A DNA stretch of 64,000 nucleotides from Oceanisphaera sp. IT1-181. Its GTDB lineage: Bacteria; Pseudomonadota; Gammaproteobacteria; Enterobacterales; Aeromonadaceae. The position numbers and the translations under genes were made by a program. Positions within the stretch are counted from its first letter, which is position 1, and each line of letters opens with the position of its first letter. The notes under the pieces are model-generated. The model saw nothing but the letters and a program-made list of their open reading frames with translations, searched no databases and was not told where the DNA came from. The DNA is taken from contig NZ_CP136856.1 in NCBI RefSeq assembly GCF_033807535.1, positions 516,001-580,000 of the forward strand, written 5' to 3'. Of this stretch, positions 1 to 8,281 are shown in pieces.

Positions 1-405
1 ATTGATAGCCTGTTGACCCTAATCGCTTGGGGCGGATTTCTCTGGCTGATATATCACGGCGTGATTTCTGTCCTGCACATTCAGCCAGAGGTCGAGATAC
101 AGCCGTTTAGTCTGACCATTAGTACTATTACTCTCTATTTATTGATCGCATTGGCCAACAGCTTGCTGTTAATTTTATGGGCAAAGTACAATCAGCGCCG
201 TTTTCGCACCGAGCGTCGTACTCGGCGCGAAGAGTTATCTGATGAGCAATTGGCTATGCATTTTGGATTGACACCGGAAATCCTACAGCAACTTACCCAA
301 TCGCAAATAATGGTGGTTAGTTACAATCATGACGGGACCACATTGCAAGTTAGCGTCAAGCGTAAGCTGCCCGTCTTAGGCTCGGGTAAACAGTTGTTGC
401 TTTAG
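1..405 (+). CDS. pgaD: PgaD-like protein (poly-N-acetylglucosamine synthesis), 5' end cut by window
   Basis: The reading frame is open from base 1, so the N-terminus lies outside the window. The visible 134 residues contain a first hydrophobic helix, a second helix ending in a W-A-K-Y-N-x-x-R-F segment, and a basic soluble tail. E. coli PgaD has the same plan (two membrane helices, then W-A-L-Y-N-x-L-R-F, then a short cytoplasmic tail). PgaD is a small inner-membrane partner of the PgaC glycosyltransferase that makes the biofilm polymer poly-beta-1,6-GlcNAc. The assignment rests on motif and topology resemblance; finding pgaC just upstream of the window would settle it. No neighbour inside the window belongs to the pathway. 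Confidence 0.7.
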   Translation: MDSLLTLIAWGGFLWLIYHGVISVLHIQPEVEIQPFSLTISTITLYLLIALANSLLLILWAKYNQRRFRTERRTRREELSDEQLAMHFGLTPEILQQLTQSQIMVVSYNHDGTTLQVSVKRKLPVLGSGKQLLL

Positions 406-467
406 TGGCCGTACTTACGTTAGTCGCTAATTATCATTACTTATTTCGTACATACCTCAACGCCAAT

Positions 468-503
468 AAGCCACTCGTATTGATGAGTTAGTCGGGTGGT
501 TTT
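468..503 (+). terminator. possible rho-independent terminator after pgaD
   Basis: Bases 468-477 can pair with 493-502 (10 pairs, two of them G-U) around a 15-base loop, and a short T run follows at 500-503. The long loop and short T run make it a weak candidate. The rest of 406-714 is AT-rich and shows no gene. Its only clear signal is the strong ribosome binding site AAGGAAGAGG just before dctP. Confidence 0.4.
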
Positions 504-714
504 GCTTGGTATCTTCAGTTTTAAATAATTTGATTGCCCTCTAATAAATGCAATTATTTTTTTCAAAAAAGCTCTTGCGATCGACTTTAGCCGATCCCGT
601 TATGTTTTGGCGTATAAATTGCTGTATAGATAAAAGAGCCTGAGTGTATCTCATGGCTCTAACACCCAATGTCGCCCGTGCGGCATTAATCGTTCTAAGG
701 AAGAGGAAATTTTA

Positions 715-1707
715 ATGCTTAAAGTGACCGCTAAAGTACTAGTTTGTGCTGTCTCACTGGGATTGGCTGGGTTAGCGAATGCTGCCGAGCCGATTATTAT
801 TAAATTCTCGCACGTGGTTGCCGAGCACACGCCCAAGGGCCAAGGTGCATTGCTGTTTAAAAAGCTGGCAGAAGAGCGTTTGCCAGGCCAAGTAGAAGTT
901 GAGGTGTATTCCAACTCATCTTTATTTGGTGATGGTAAAGAAATGGAAGCCTTATTGTTGGGTGATGTGCAGTTGATTGCTCCGTCGTTAGCTAAGTTTG
1001 AGCATTACTCAAAGCCGATCCAGATTTTTGATTTACCCTTCTTGTTTGACGATATTGCCGCCGTTGACCGCTTTCAAAAAGGGCCGGTAGGTCAAGAGTT
1101 GTTAACCAGCATGGAAGATAAAGGCATCACCGGTTTAGGCTATTGGCACAATGGTTTGAAGCAGTTATCTGCCAATAAGGCGCTGCGCGTACCTAAAGAT
1201 GCGCGTGGTTTAAAGTTCAGAGTACAAGCTTCTGCGGTACTGGATGAGCAGTTTAAAGCGTTGCGCGCTAACCCTCGTAAAATGAGCTTTGCAGAAGTGT
1301 ATCAAGGCTTGCAGACCGGTGTAGTTAACGGTGCAGAAAACCCGTACTCCAATATTTACTCGCAAAAAATGCACGAGGTACAAAAGTACATTACCGAGTC
1401 TAACCACGGTTTGCTCGACTACATGGTGATTACTAACACCGAGTTCTGGAATGGTTTACCAGCTGATGTGCGCACTGAGCTGACTGAAATCATGAGTGAA
1501 GTAACGGTTGAAGTGAATAAGCTTGCTGAAGAAATTAACCAGCGTGATAAACAGTCAATTATTGATAGTGGCAAAAGCGAAATTATTACATTAACGAAAG
1601 AGCAGCGTGATCAATGGCGTGAGCAGGTTAAGCCGGTGTGGAATATGTTTGAAGAAGACATTGGTGCAGAGCGCATCAAGGCAGCAGAAGCCTCTAACCA
1701 GCAGTAA
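715..1707 (+). CDS. dctP: TRAP transporter solute-binding protein DctP (C4-dicarboxylate)
   Basis: This is the periplasmic substrate-binding component of a tripartite ATP-independent (TRAP) importer, 330 aa, the usual size. A signal peptide spans about residues 1-23 with an ANA-AEP cleavage region, followed by the family's IKFSHVVAEHTPKGQGA segment. The RGLKFRVQ segment carries the conserved arginine that clamps the substrate carboxylate, and a GVVNGAENP loop follows. These features match malate/succinate/fumarate DctP better than the ectoine binders TeaA/UehA. The start is fixed by a purine-rich ribosome binding site about 8 bases upstream. dctQ and dctM follow on the same strand. An intercistronic hairpin at 1716-1747 separates dctP from them and may let DctP be made in excess. 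Function is high confidence; exact substrate is inferred. Confidence 0.92.
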   Translation: MLKVTAKVLVCAVSLGLAGLANAAEPIIIKFSHVVAEHTPKGQGALLFKKLAEERLPGQVEVEVYSNSSLFGDGKEMEALLLGDVQLIAPSLAKFEHYSKPIQIFDLPFLFDDIAAVDRFQKGPVGQELLTSMEDKGITGLGYWHNGLKQLSANKALRVPKDARGLKFRVQASAVLDEQFKALRANPRKMSFAEVYQGLQTGVVNGAENPYSNIYSQKMHEVQKYITESNHGLLDYMVITNTEFWNGLPADVRTELTEIMSEVTVEVNKLAEEINQRDKQSIIDSGKSEIITLTKEQRDQWREQVKPVWNMFEEDIGAERIKAAEASNQQ

Positions 1708-1715
1708 CTGAGCGA

Positions 1716-1747
1716 GTCGTCACGCGGCCATTGTGCTGCGTGACGAC
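1716..1747 (+). other. intercistronic stem-loop between dctP and dctQ
   Basis: A perfect 10-base-pair stem (GTCGTCACGC with GCGTGACGAC) encloses a 12-base loop, starting 9 bases after the dctP stop codon. No T run follows, so it does not look like a full terminator. A stem here could protect the 3' end of a processed dctP message and give the higher binding-protein level typical of TRAP systems. That role is inferred. Confidence 0.6.
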
Positions 1748-1805
1748 TGATTTAGCGTTCGTTAGTCGTGTCTGAGTTTTGCTATCCGTTTCGGGGTGAA
1801 TATTT

Positions 1806-2450
1806 ATGAATGCTGTGCGCCTGATTTGGGACCGCTTTGAAGAAGGTTTTATTGTTTTTTTACTGACGGTAATGACGCTAGTCACCTTTGTTTATGTAAT
1901 TTTTAATAATTTTTATACTTTTTTTTATGCCGTAGGTGCGTATTTTTCAGAAAGATCTGAAGGTGTGTCTGAGTTTTTTTATACCATTGGTGACTTCATT
2001 TTAGACATAGTGCAAACCATGACGTGGAGTAATGCCTTAACCAAAGCCTTGTTTGCTTGGCTGATTTTCTTTGGTTTGGCCTATGGCGTACGTATTGGTG
2101 GGCATATTGGTGTTGATGCATTAGTTAAATTAGCCTCGCGGCCCGTGCAGCGCATTATTGCCATTGTTGCTTGTGTTGTTAGTTTGGCTTATGCCGGGCT
2201 GTTGAGTGTGGCCAGCTTTGAGTGGGTCAGTACCTTAATGGAAGTTTCGATTGGTGCTGATGATTTAGCTCAGTTTGGCATTAAGCAATGGTATATCGGT
2301 GCCATTGTCCCTTTTGGTTTTACTTTGGTATTTATTCGTTTTTTTGAGATTTTAGTGCGGATTATTCGCCACCAACAAGTGGGTTTAGGCTTGGCTGATG
2401 AAGCCGCCGATGCCATGAAATTGTCTGAGACAGAGGAGTCTAAAAAATGA
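1806..2450 (+). CDS. dctQ: TRAP transporter small permease DctQ
   Basis: This 214-residue inner-membrane protein shows the four-helix pattern of the TRAP small subunit (DctQ family). A first long hydrophobic helix runs from about residue 14 to 38, followed by helices near 80-95, 115-140 and 160-182. The F-x-G-x-x-Y-G-V-R-x-G-x-H-I-G-V-D segment in the second helix region (about residues 87-105) is a family hallmark. The 98-base gap after dctP holds a stem-loop. The stop codon overlaps the dctM start in an ATGA arrangement, so translation of Q and M is probably coupled. It pairs with DctM to form the sodium-driven membrane unit. It is at the long end of the family because of an acidic C-terminal tail. 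Confidence 0.9.
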   Translation: MNAVRLIWDRFEEGFIVFLLTVMTLVTFVYVIFNNFYTFFYAVGAYFSERSEGVSEFFYTIGDFILDIVQTMTWSNALTKALFAWLIFFGLAYGVRIGGHIGVDALVKLASRPVQRIIAIVACVVSLAYAGLLSVASFEWVSTLMEVSIGADDLAQFGIKQWYIGAIVPFGFTLVFIRFFEILVRIIRHQQVGLGLADEAADAMKLSETEESKK

Positions 2451-3727
2451 CAATTCTGTTTTTGTTTGTCGCGTTATTTGCGCTGATGTTTATTGGGGTG
2501 CCGGTTGCGGTATCGCTCGGCTTAGCTGGCTCTGTCACTATTATGCTGTTCAGCCCCGACTCGGTACGCTCCTTGGCGATTAAGCTATTTGAAACCAGTG
2601 AGCACTATACGCTGTTAGCTATTCCGTTCTTCTTGCTGGCGGGGTCGTTTATGACCACCGGTGGGGTAGCGCGGCGCTTAATTGATTTTGCTAACGCCAG
2701 TGTTGGGCACATTCGCGGTGGTTTGGCGATTGGTGCCGTATTGGCGTGTATGTTGTTTGCCGCGTTATCGGGCTCTAGTCCGGCAACGGTTGCGGCGGTG
2801 GGCTCAATTGCCATTGCGGGCATGGTGCGTTCGGGTTATCCCAAGCCGTTTGCCGCCGGCATTGTTACCAATGCGGGTACGTTGGGTATTCTGATCCCGC
2901 CCTCGGTGGTGATGGTTGTTTATGCTGCTGCCACGGAAACCTCAGTGGGCACCTTGTTTATGGCCGGTGTGGTACCGGGCGTATTACTGGGCGTGGCCTT
3001 GATGGTGGCGATTTACATCATTGCCGTGAAGAAGAACTTACCGGCATTACCTCGAGCCACTTTTCGTGAGTGGTTAAGCTCGGCGCGCAAAGCCGTGTGG
3101 GGCTTACTGCTGATGGTGATCATCTTGGGTGGCATTTACTCAGGGATGTTTACCCCTACCGAAGCCGCAGCAGTGGCGGCGGTGTATTCTGCTTTTATTG
3201 CGTTGTTTGTCTATAAAGACATGCGCGTTAGAGAGGCGCCAAAGGTGGTGTTGGAGTCGGCAAAACTCACCATTATGCTGATGTTTATTATTGCCAACGC
3301 CATGTTGTTTGCGCACGTGTTAACCACGGAGCAAATTCCGCAGCAAATTACCGAGATGGTGTTAGAAGCGGGATTACAGCCTTGGATGTTCTTGTTGGTG
3401 GTGAATATTGTGCTGCTAATCGCGGGCGCATTTATGGAGCCCTCGGCGATTATTTTGATCTTGGCACCCATCTTATTCCCGATTGCGGTACAGCTGGGCA
3501 TAGACCCCATCCACCTCGGTATCATCATGGTGGTGAATATGGAGATCGGCTTGATTACACCGCCGGTGGGGCTCAACTTGTTTGTGACCTCTGCCGTAAC
3601 CGGTATGCCGTTGTCTGAAGTGATTAGGGCAGCGATGCCGTGGCTGATGATTCTGTTGGGCTTCTTGATGCTAGTGACCTATGTGCCAAGTATTTCGATG
3701 GGTTTACCACGTTTACTCGGAATGTAG
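2447..3727 (+). CDS. dctM: TRAP transporter large permease DctM
   Basis: The 426-aa large membrane subunit of the TRAP importer is the channel that uses the sodium gradient to move the DctP-delivered dicarboxylate. It is hydrophobic throughout, with about 12 helices. The repeated family motifs are visible: ALSGSSPATVAAVGSIAI, LGILIPPSVVMVVYA, GMFTPTEAAAVAAVY, FMEPSAIILILAPI and IGLITPPVGLNLFV. Length is normal. The start overlaps the dctQ stop by four bases. A terminator-like hairpin lies about 30 bases after the stop, closing a dctPQM operon. No DctB/DctD-type two-component regulator is adjacent, so control must come from elsewhere. Confidence 0.95.
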   Translation: MTILFLFVALFALMFIGVPVAVSLGLAGSVTIMLFSPDSVRSLAIKLFETSEHYTLLAIPFFLLAGSFMTTGGVARRLIDFANASVGHIRGGLAIGAVLACMLFAALSGSSPATVAAVGSIAIAGMVRSGYPKPFAAGIVTNAGTLGILIPPSVVMVVYAAATETSVGTLFMAGVVPGVLLGVALMVAIYIIAVKKNLPALPRATFREWLSSARKAVWGLLLMVIILGGIYSGMFTPTEAAAVAAVYSAFIALFVYKDMRVREAPKVVLESAKLTIMLMFIIANAMLFAHVLTTEQIPQQITEMVLEAGLQPWMFLLVVNIVLLIAGAFMEPSAIILILAPILFPIAVQLGIDPIHLGIIMVVNMEIGLITPPVGLNLFVTSAVTGMPLSEVIRAAMPWLMILLGFLMLVTYVPSISMGLPRLLGM

Positions 3728-3757
3728 CTGGATGGCGTAAAGCCTGAGGCGTGACAC

Positions 3758-3790
3758 AAAGCGGCTGATAGCGACAGCTCCAGCCGTTTT
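3758..3790 (+). terminator. terminator of dctPQM
   Basis: AAAGCGGCTG (3758-3767) pairs with CAGCCGTTTT (3781-3790), with one G-U pair, and the T run overlaps the 3' arm. The remaining 3791-4043 is AT-rich with no gene; it must hold the sdaA promoter, but no clear consensus was seen. Confidence 0.7.
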
Positions 3791-4043
3791 GTATTAAAAA
3801 ATTAAGCAAGAGATCCACTAACTCATAAAATAAATAGCTAGATATTATTGTTGTAAATTTAAAGTTATTATTCTCTATGTTACTTCAATGGTCTGTGTTA
3901 CTCAGTAGGTTGTTACTCTGCTGATTTTTGTTGAAAATAGAATTAAATTACACTGGAAGAAGGGTCACGTATATTTAAATTAGACGATACTTCAGGTGGT
4001 TTAATGTCGGTATTGTTTTTTAAAGTTAAATTTAGAGGTTGAA

Positions 4044-5462
4044 ATGAAATCGATTAGTGTGTTTGAAATTATAAAAGTAGGTATTGGTCCGTCTAGTTCT
4101 CATACTATGGGGCCTTGGAATGCTGCAGAGTTGTTTTTGAATATCATTCGCAAAGACCATAAGCTATCTGAAGTTAAAGAGGTGTTTGTTGAGTTTTTTG
4201 GTTCGTTGGCCAAAACGGGCATTGGACACGGAACCGATATTGCCGGAATGCTGGGGCTTTCGGGTGAAGATTTTAAAACGATTGATACTAAAAAAATCAC
4301 AGAAAAAATAGACGCGATAAAGTCAGCGGGTGCGCTTAAATTAGGTGGTGAAGTAGAAGTTCCATTCGTATATGGCCATCACTTAATTTTAAATAAGTCT
4401 AGAAATTTAGATTTTCATCCAAATGGGATGATTTTTAAAGCGATTTTTAATGATGGAACCGAGCTGGAGCAGGATTATTATTCAATTGGCGGCGGGTTTG
4501 TAGCCACACAAGAAGAAACTTCGGCCGATGAGGTTCTTACGCAGACTTTGTATCCATGTCATCATGGCAAAGATATACAATTTTATTGTGATAAATTAGA
4601 AATTTCATTTTCAGATTTAGTTTATATTAATGAAGAAAGTTGGCGCACGAGGGACGAAATAAATGCGCACGCATTGGATATTTGGGAAAATATAAAGAAC
4701 TGCATTTACAAAGGAGTAACTCAAGAAGGTATTTTGCCCGGAGGTTTAAGGGTCGTTCGTAGAGCGGCAGGATTAAATCGGAAGTTGTTAGGGGCAGATA
4801 ATAAATATAGAAATCAAGCGCAATGGTATAAAATGGTGTTTGATGCCGAGACAAACTTTGTAAATATAAATAAGTGGATTTCTTGTTTTGCATTGGCAGT
4901 TAATGAGGAAAACGCAAGCTTTGGACGAATTATTACGGCGCCAACTAATGGTGCAAGCGGAATTATTCCTGCCGTCTTAATGTACTCACAGGCGTTTACT
5001 GAGTTTTCAGGAGACGATGCAGTTGTTCGTTTTTTATTGGTCGCAGGAGAAATAGGCACTTTATTTAAGAAGAACGCGACAATTTCTGCAGCCATGGGCG
5101 GATGCCAAGCAGAAACTGGCGTATCGTCAGCAATGGCAGCGGCAGGTTTAACTGAAATTATGGGTGGAACACCTGGGCAAGTATTGATGGCAGCTGAAAT
5201 AGCAATGGAACATCACTTGGGATTAACTTGTGATCCAGTCGGTGGCTTGGTGCAAATACCGTGTATTGAGCGAAATTCAATGGGTGCTATTAAAGCGATT
5301 ACTGCTGCAAATATTGCCATTGAAAGCGACCCTGCCAATGCCCGAGTTACTTTGGATGAGGTGATTCAAACTATGTGGGAGACCGCTCAAAGTATGAATG
5401 ATCGATTTAAAGAAACGTCAGAAGGCGGACTTGCGATTGCTGTAAATATTACAGAATGTTAA
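4044..5462 (+). CDS. sdaA: L-serine ammonia-lyase, iron-sulfur type (serine deaminase)
   Basis: The enzyme deaminates L-serine to pyruvate and ammonia in the cytoplasm. At 472 aa it is slightly longer than E. coli SdaA (about 455). The N-terminal ISVFEIIKVGIGPSSSHTMG segment is the family signature. The C-terminal catalytic half carries the cysteines expected to hold the [4Fe-4S] cluster, in MGGCQAETGVSS and in LTCDPVGGLVQIPCIERNS. GAGG lies just before the ATG start. The base composition is unlike its neighbours: bases 4381-4440 are 13/60 G+C and 4681-4740 are 21/60, against 39/60 for 2761-2820 in dctM. Codons favour A/T in third position. This suggests recent acquisition or a different ancestry. 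No serine transporter (sdaC) is adjacent. A clear terminator follows. Confidence 0.95.
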   Translation: MKSISVFEIIKVGIGPSSSHTMGPWNAAELFLNIIRKDHKLSEVKEVFVEFFGSLAKTGIGHGTDIAGMLGLSGEDFKTIDTKKITEKIDAIKSAGALKLGGEVEVPFVYGHHLILNKSRNLDFHPNGMIFKAIFNDGTELEQDYYSIGGGFVATQEETSADEVLTQTLYPCHHGKDIQFYCDKLEISFSDLVYINEESWRTRDEINAHALDIWENIKNCIYKGVTQEGILPGGLRVVRRAAGLNRKLLGADNKYRNQAQWYKMVFDAETNFVNINKWISCFALAVNEENASFGRIITAPTNGASGIIPAVLMYSQAFTEFSGDDAVVRFLLVAGEIGTLFKKNATISAAMGGCQAETGVSSAMAAAGLTEIMGGTPGQVLMAAEIAMEHHLGLTCDPVGGLVQIPCIERNSMGAIKAITAANIAIESDPANARVTLDEVIQTMWETAQSMNDRFKETSEGGLAIAVNITEC

Positions 5463-5526
5463 TTGATAAGTAAGTTTAATTAACTGACAAGACAACCATG
5501 TTAACTGGTTTGTTCTTTCGTTTGAT

Positions 5527-5553
5527 ATTGGCCACTATTGTGGCCAATTTTTT
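5527..5553 (+). terminator. terminator of sdaA
   Basis: A perfect 9-base-pair stem (ATTGGCCAC with GTGGCCAAT) has a 4-base loop and runs straight into six Ts. It lies 65 bases after the sdaA stop and faces the convergent cls gene. Confidence 0.85.
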
Positions 5554-5627
5554 GATCAGTGCCAACGTGAAAAATGCTTCTAACATGGGTGGTTATGTAA
5601 GCGATAAGCTGCGTTTCACGTTGCGAC

Positions 5628-7094
5628 TTATAGTACGGGGCCAATGGTTGCGATGACGTTATTCCAGATCCGTCGGTAATAGGGCCAGGCAAGCACCGTG
5701 GCCAGTTCCACCGTTTCGGAGCTGGCGATATAAGTTTGCTGGCGTTCGAAAATTGCCATGGTCATGGCTGGATCTTGCAGCAAAATATTGTTCTCGTAAT
5801 TAAGGTCAAAGCTGCGCAGATCAAGGTTTGAAGAACCAATCAGACTGACACAGCCGTCAATAGTCAGGGTTTTTGCGTGCAGCAGACCGCCTTTAAATTC
5901 ATAGATGACACAACCCGCATCAAGCAGTTGATGGTAGTAACTGCGGCTAGCAGCAGAAACAATCCAGCTGTCATTCACCTTCGGATAAATTAGCGTAACG
6001 GCAACGCCGCGGTGTGCAGCAGCGCACAGCGACTCTAAAAGCGTGGCATCAGGCACAAAATAAGGTGTAGAAATTGTCAGCTCGGTTTGTGCACTGGCAA
6101 TTAGGTTGGCGAACAGCTGTGGTGTTGCGCCACGACGTTCCGTCGGGCCGACGCCCATTACCTGCGCCGGAAATCCCCCTGCAATGGGTGCGGCTGATGG
6201 CTCGGGTTTTGGCTCAGCGTTCAGCTCTACTTTTAATTTAAATCGATCCAACGATTCGCCGGTGGAGTGCATCCAGTCACTGGCGAATAATAGCTGGTTT
6301 TGGGCGACCACTGGGCCTTCAAAGCGCAGCATGATATCTACCCACGGGCCGTATTTCGCCTTGGGCAAAAACTCGGGGTCTGCCGAGTTTCGGCTGCCAC
6401 AATAGGTGATACTTGCGTCAATAACGGTGATCTTGCGATGGTTTCGTAGGTCGAAGCGACTAAGCAGCATGGTGCGGATCAGGTTTCTGAACGACAGCGC
6501 CACCGCAAGCTCTACTCCGGCATCTTGCATGCTTTGCCAAAGCTTGGATTTGATTAACGCCCGAGAACCGAGCCCGTCCGCCATTGCACGGCAGGTAACG
6601 CCTCGTTGTGCGGCCCGAATCAATGCTTGTGCGACATCTCCGCCGGTATCGTCGTCAAGCCAGATGTAATAGAGCACATGCACGTGATCGGTGGCGGCAT
6701 CTATGTCTGCGACCAGCCGTGCTCGTGTTTCATCGCCGTCAGCCATCAGTTCAGCGCTATTTCCGTCCACGGTGTGAAACCCGTTAATTGATCCGGCATA
6801 GCGAAACCCCGGGCGATAGAGTGGATCGATCAGCTGATCGACACTGGTTCTGTCTCCCATAAAATCCAGTGCTTTCGCCCGAATTTCATCAAAAATTTCA
6901 TCGTGACGTTTGACGGCGCGTTTGCCAATATCAATTTCACCAAACAAAAAATAAGCGGCAACGCCAAAATATGGCAGCACGTTCAAGACGATAAACCACG
7001 CCAAGCGTCCGGGTGGTGATAAGTCATCGCGAAGTAAAATTCGAGCTGTAAATGTCATAACCAAAAGAAAGTGAAGAGTAAGAACAACGGTCAT
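5628..7094 (-). CDS. cls: cardiolipin synthase (phospholipase D family)
   Basis: This membrane-bound phospholipid synthase joins two phosphatidylglycerols into cardiolipin and glycerol. It is 488 aa, typical for ClsA-type enzymes. Two N-terminal hydrophobic helices span about residues 1-20 and 30-52, with the P-x-G-R-L-A-W-F pattern of the family between them. Two HKD catalytic motifs are present: HRKITVID, followed by GSRN, in the first half, and HAKTLTID, followed by GSSNLDLRS, in the second. Both are intact, so the enzyme should be active. It stands alone on the minus strand, convergent with sdaA, and the 350 bases upstream hold only repeats. ClsA and ClsC-like subfamilies cannot be separated with certainty by eye. 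Confidence 0.93.
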   Translation of the reverse strand: MTVVLTLHFLLVMTFTARILLRDDLSPPGRLAWFIVLNVLPYFGVAAYFLFGEIDIGKRAVKRHDEIFDEIRAKALDFMGDRTSVDQLIDPLYRPGFRYAGSINGFHTVDGNSAELMADGDETRARLVADIDAATDHVHVLYYIWLDDDTGGDVAQALIRAAQRGVTCRAMADGLGSRALIKSKLWQSMQDAGVELAVALSFRNLIRTMLLSRFDLRNHRKITVIDASITYCGSRNSADPEFLPKAKYGPWVDIMLRFEGPVVAQNQLLFASDWMHSTGESLDRFKLKVELNAEPKPEPSAAPIAGGFPAQVMGVGPTERRGATPQLFANLIASAQTELTISTPYFVPDATLLESLCAAAHRGVAVTLIYPKVNDSWIVSAASRSYYHQLLDAGCVIYEFKGGLLHAKTLTIDGCVSLIGSSNLDLRSFDLNYENNILLQDPAMTMAIFERQQTYIASSETVELATVLAWPYYRRIWNNVIATIGPVL

Positions 7095-7381
7095 TTATTT
7101 TTCTATCCTATCCTATCCATATTCATTTAGGGCCTGCATTTACAGCATAATATTTTGTTCTGGCAGCACTTTGGAGCCGTCATAGCGAGATTACGCAGGC
7201 GCCTAATTTCAGGCATCAATAACGCTCAACCATAGCATGAGGCCTAGTGCATGGCAGAATAAAACTAACAAGACACTGATGTTAAGGACACTGCCAGAAT
7301 GATGCTAATATCTCCGGTGTTGCTTTAACATCAGCATCATCCCCTCAACTATTTGGCTAGGTAAGCTGGGATGATCACCGT

Positions 7382-7429
7382 CGTCGCAGAGCGACGAAAC
7401 TTGAGTTCTCACGCTGCAGCGTGGGAGAA
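7382..7429. repeat. REP-like double hairpin
   Basis: Two palindromes lie side by side. CGTCGC / GCGACG has a 3-base loop at 7382-7396, and a near-perfect palindrome at 7406-7429 is centred on ACGCTGCAGCGT. Paired short hairpins of this kind resemble the REP family found between genes in many proteobacteria. The rest of the cls-to-7447 gap (7095-7446) has no gene. It includes a TTAAGGACACT string at 7282-7292 that recurs at 7970-7980. Confidence 0.6.
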
Positions 7430-7446
7430 ATGCGCAATTATGAAGA

Positions 7447-7749
7447 TTGGTAATATACGTGGTTATTGAAGTTAAAAATGTATCAGTAGGCGAAGTGACT
7501 TGTGCAACGTGTCAGGCGTGCTGCTGTCGTTTAGAAGTCATGCTAATTAGTGACACCGGTGTTCCCAAAGAGCACATTACCCAAGATCAATGGGGAGGAG
7601 AAACCATGCTGCGGTTAGCAGACGGCTGGTGCTCGGCAATAGACCGTGAAACCTTTCTGTGCACTATTTATGAACAGCGGCCGTGGATTTGCCGAGAGTT
7701 CGAAATGGGTTCAGATGAATGTCGTGATGAAAGAGCAGATTTTTTATAA
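7447..7749 (+). CDS. YkgJ-family cysteine-cluster protein (UPF0153, metal binding)
   Basis: This small 100-aa protein has the family's cysteine pattern: CATCQACCC near residue 19, then GWCSAID, then LCTIYEQRPWICREFEMGSDEC. The CxxCxxCC cluster and later cysteines are thought to bind zinc or an iron-sulfur cluster, and the cellular role is unknown. The start is uncertain. TTG at 7447 gives the length shown, and GTG at 7459 is equally possible; neither has a strong ribosome binding site. It sits alone in a repeat-rich stretch between cls and the ectoine genes, so context gives no clue to function. The C-terminus ends within a few residues of the last conserved cysteine, shorter than some relatives. 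Confidence 0.75.
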   Translation: MVIYVVIEVKNVSVGEVTCATCQACCCRLEVMLISDTGVPKEHITQDQWGGETMLRLADGWCSAIDRETFLCTIYEQRPWICREFEMGSDECRDERADFL

Positions 7750-7819
7750 GGCATTATCGTACGCCATAAATAAGCTAGGTAAATCTGCCGAGGTACAAGA
7801 TCGTCCCTGCGGGATTCTT

Positions 7820-7854
7820 TTGCCGTCATCCTGACGAGCTTGCGAAAGTCAGGA
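7820..7854 (+). repeat. dispersed palindromic repeat, copy 1
   Basis: The core CCGTCATCCTGACG followed by AAGTCAGGATC is an imperfect palindrome (TCCTGAC against GTCAGGA). The same unit occurs inverted at 8160-8187. Degenerate forms occur at 11651-11671 and 18009-18036. The stretch 7750-8281 otherwise holds no convincing gene. Confidence 0.7.
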
Positions 7855-7985
7855 TCCCGCTTTTGCCTTAGCGCCCGCATAAAGACAGCTAATACTTTAA
7901 ATAAGCGAACAGTCAGCACGTTGAGTGGCACAAAGAGGCAGCAGGATTGCCTCCGCCAACTCGCTTAAGTTTAAGGACACTCACC

Positions 7986-8033
7986 ATTTCAGCCTACTGC
8001 GAACATTCACGGGACGTTCGGTTAGGCTGAAAT
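7986..8033. repeat. long inverted repeat (stem-loop) within a possible mobile-element remnant
   Basis: ATTTCAGCCTACTGCGAAC pairs with GTTCGGTTAGGCTGAAAT around a 10-base centre, with only a couple of mismatches. TTAAGGACACTCACC lies directly upstream, and a related TTAAGGACACTGCC lies at 7282-7295 beyond the ykgJ-like gene. This looks like the recognition end of a REP-associated or IS200-like element with no transposase. That identity is inferred from form alone. Confidence 0.45.
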
Positions 8034-8159
8034 AGTTCGTCACGGCGAGACAAGCTCGCCCCATGTGCTGAGCGTTACAGGGAGGTACTTGAAGCGTGTT
8101 GGAGGAGTGGACCCTTTATCCGACTTTACATTGCCGCAAAATCAAAACGATCAAACCCG

Positions 8160-8187
8160 AGATCCTGGCGTGCGTCAGGATGACGGC
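8160..8187 (-). repeat. dispersed palindromic repeat, copy 2 (inverted relative to copy 1)
   Basis: This is the reverse complement of the unit at 7820-7854, with the core TGCGTCAGGATGACGG. Together the two copies bracket about 300 bases that contain the 7986-8033 hairpin. Confidence 0.65.
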
Positions 8188-8190
8188 AGA

Positions 8191-8227
8191 AAGCACCGAA
8201 CCAGCAGGTTCGGTGCTTATTTTTTAG
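8191..8227 (+). terminator. strong rho-independent terminator
   Basis: A perfect 12-base-pair stem (AAGCACCGAACC with GGTTCGGTGCTT) has a 4-base loop and is followed by ATTTTTTT. It reads only on the plus strand and would stop transcripts from the ykgJ-like gene, more than 400 bases upstream, before they run into the convergent doeD. Confidence 0.85.
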
Positions 8228-8281
8228 TTTGGCGCTATCTCGCTTTCCTGACCGCTTGCGGCCTTAAGCTTACCGCGGCTA

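Noticed and set aside
715..3727. TRAP system as an ectoine importer (TeaABC/UehABC) serving the doe genes
   Set aside because: The DctP sequence carries the C4-dicarboxylate signatures, not those of TeaA/UehA, and it lies 4.5 kb from the doe genes on the other strand.
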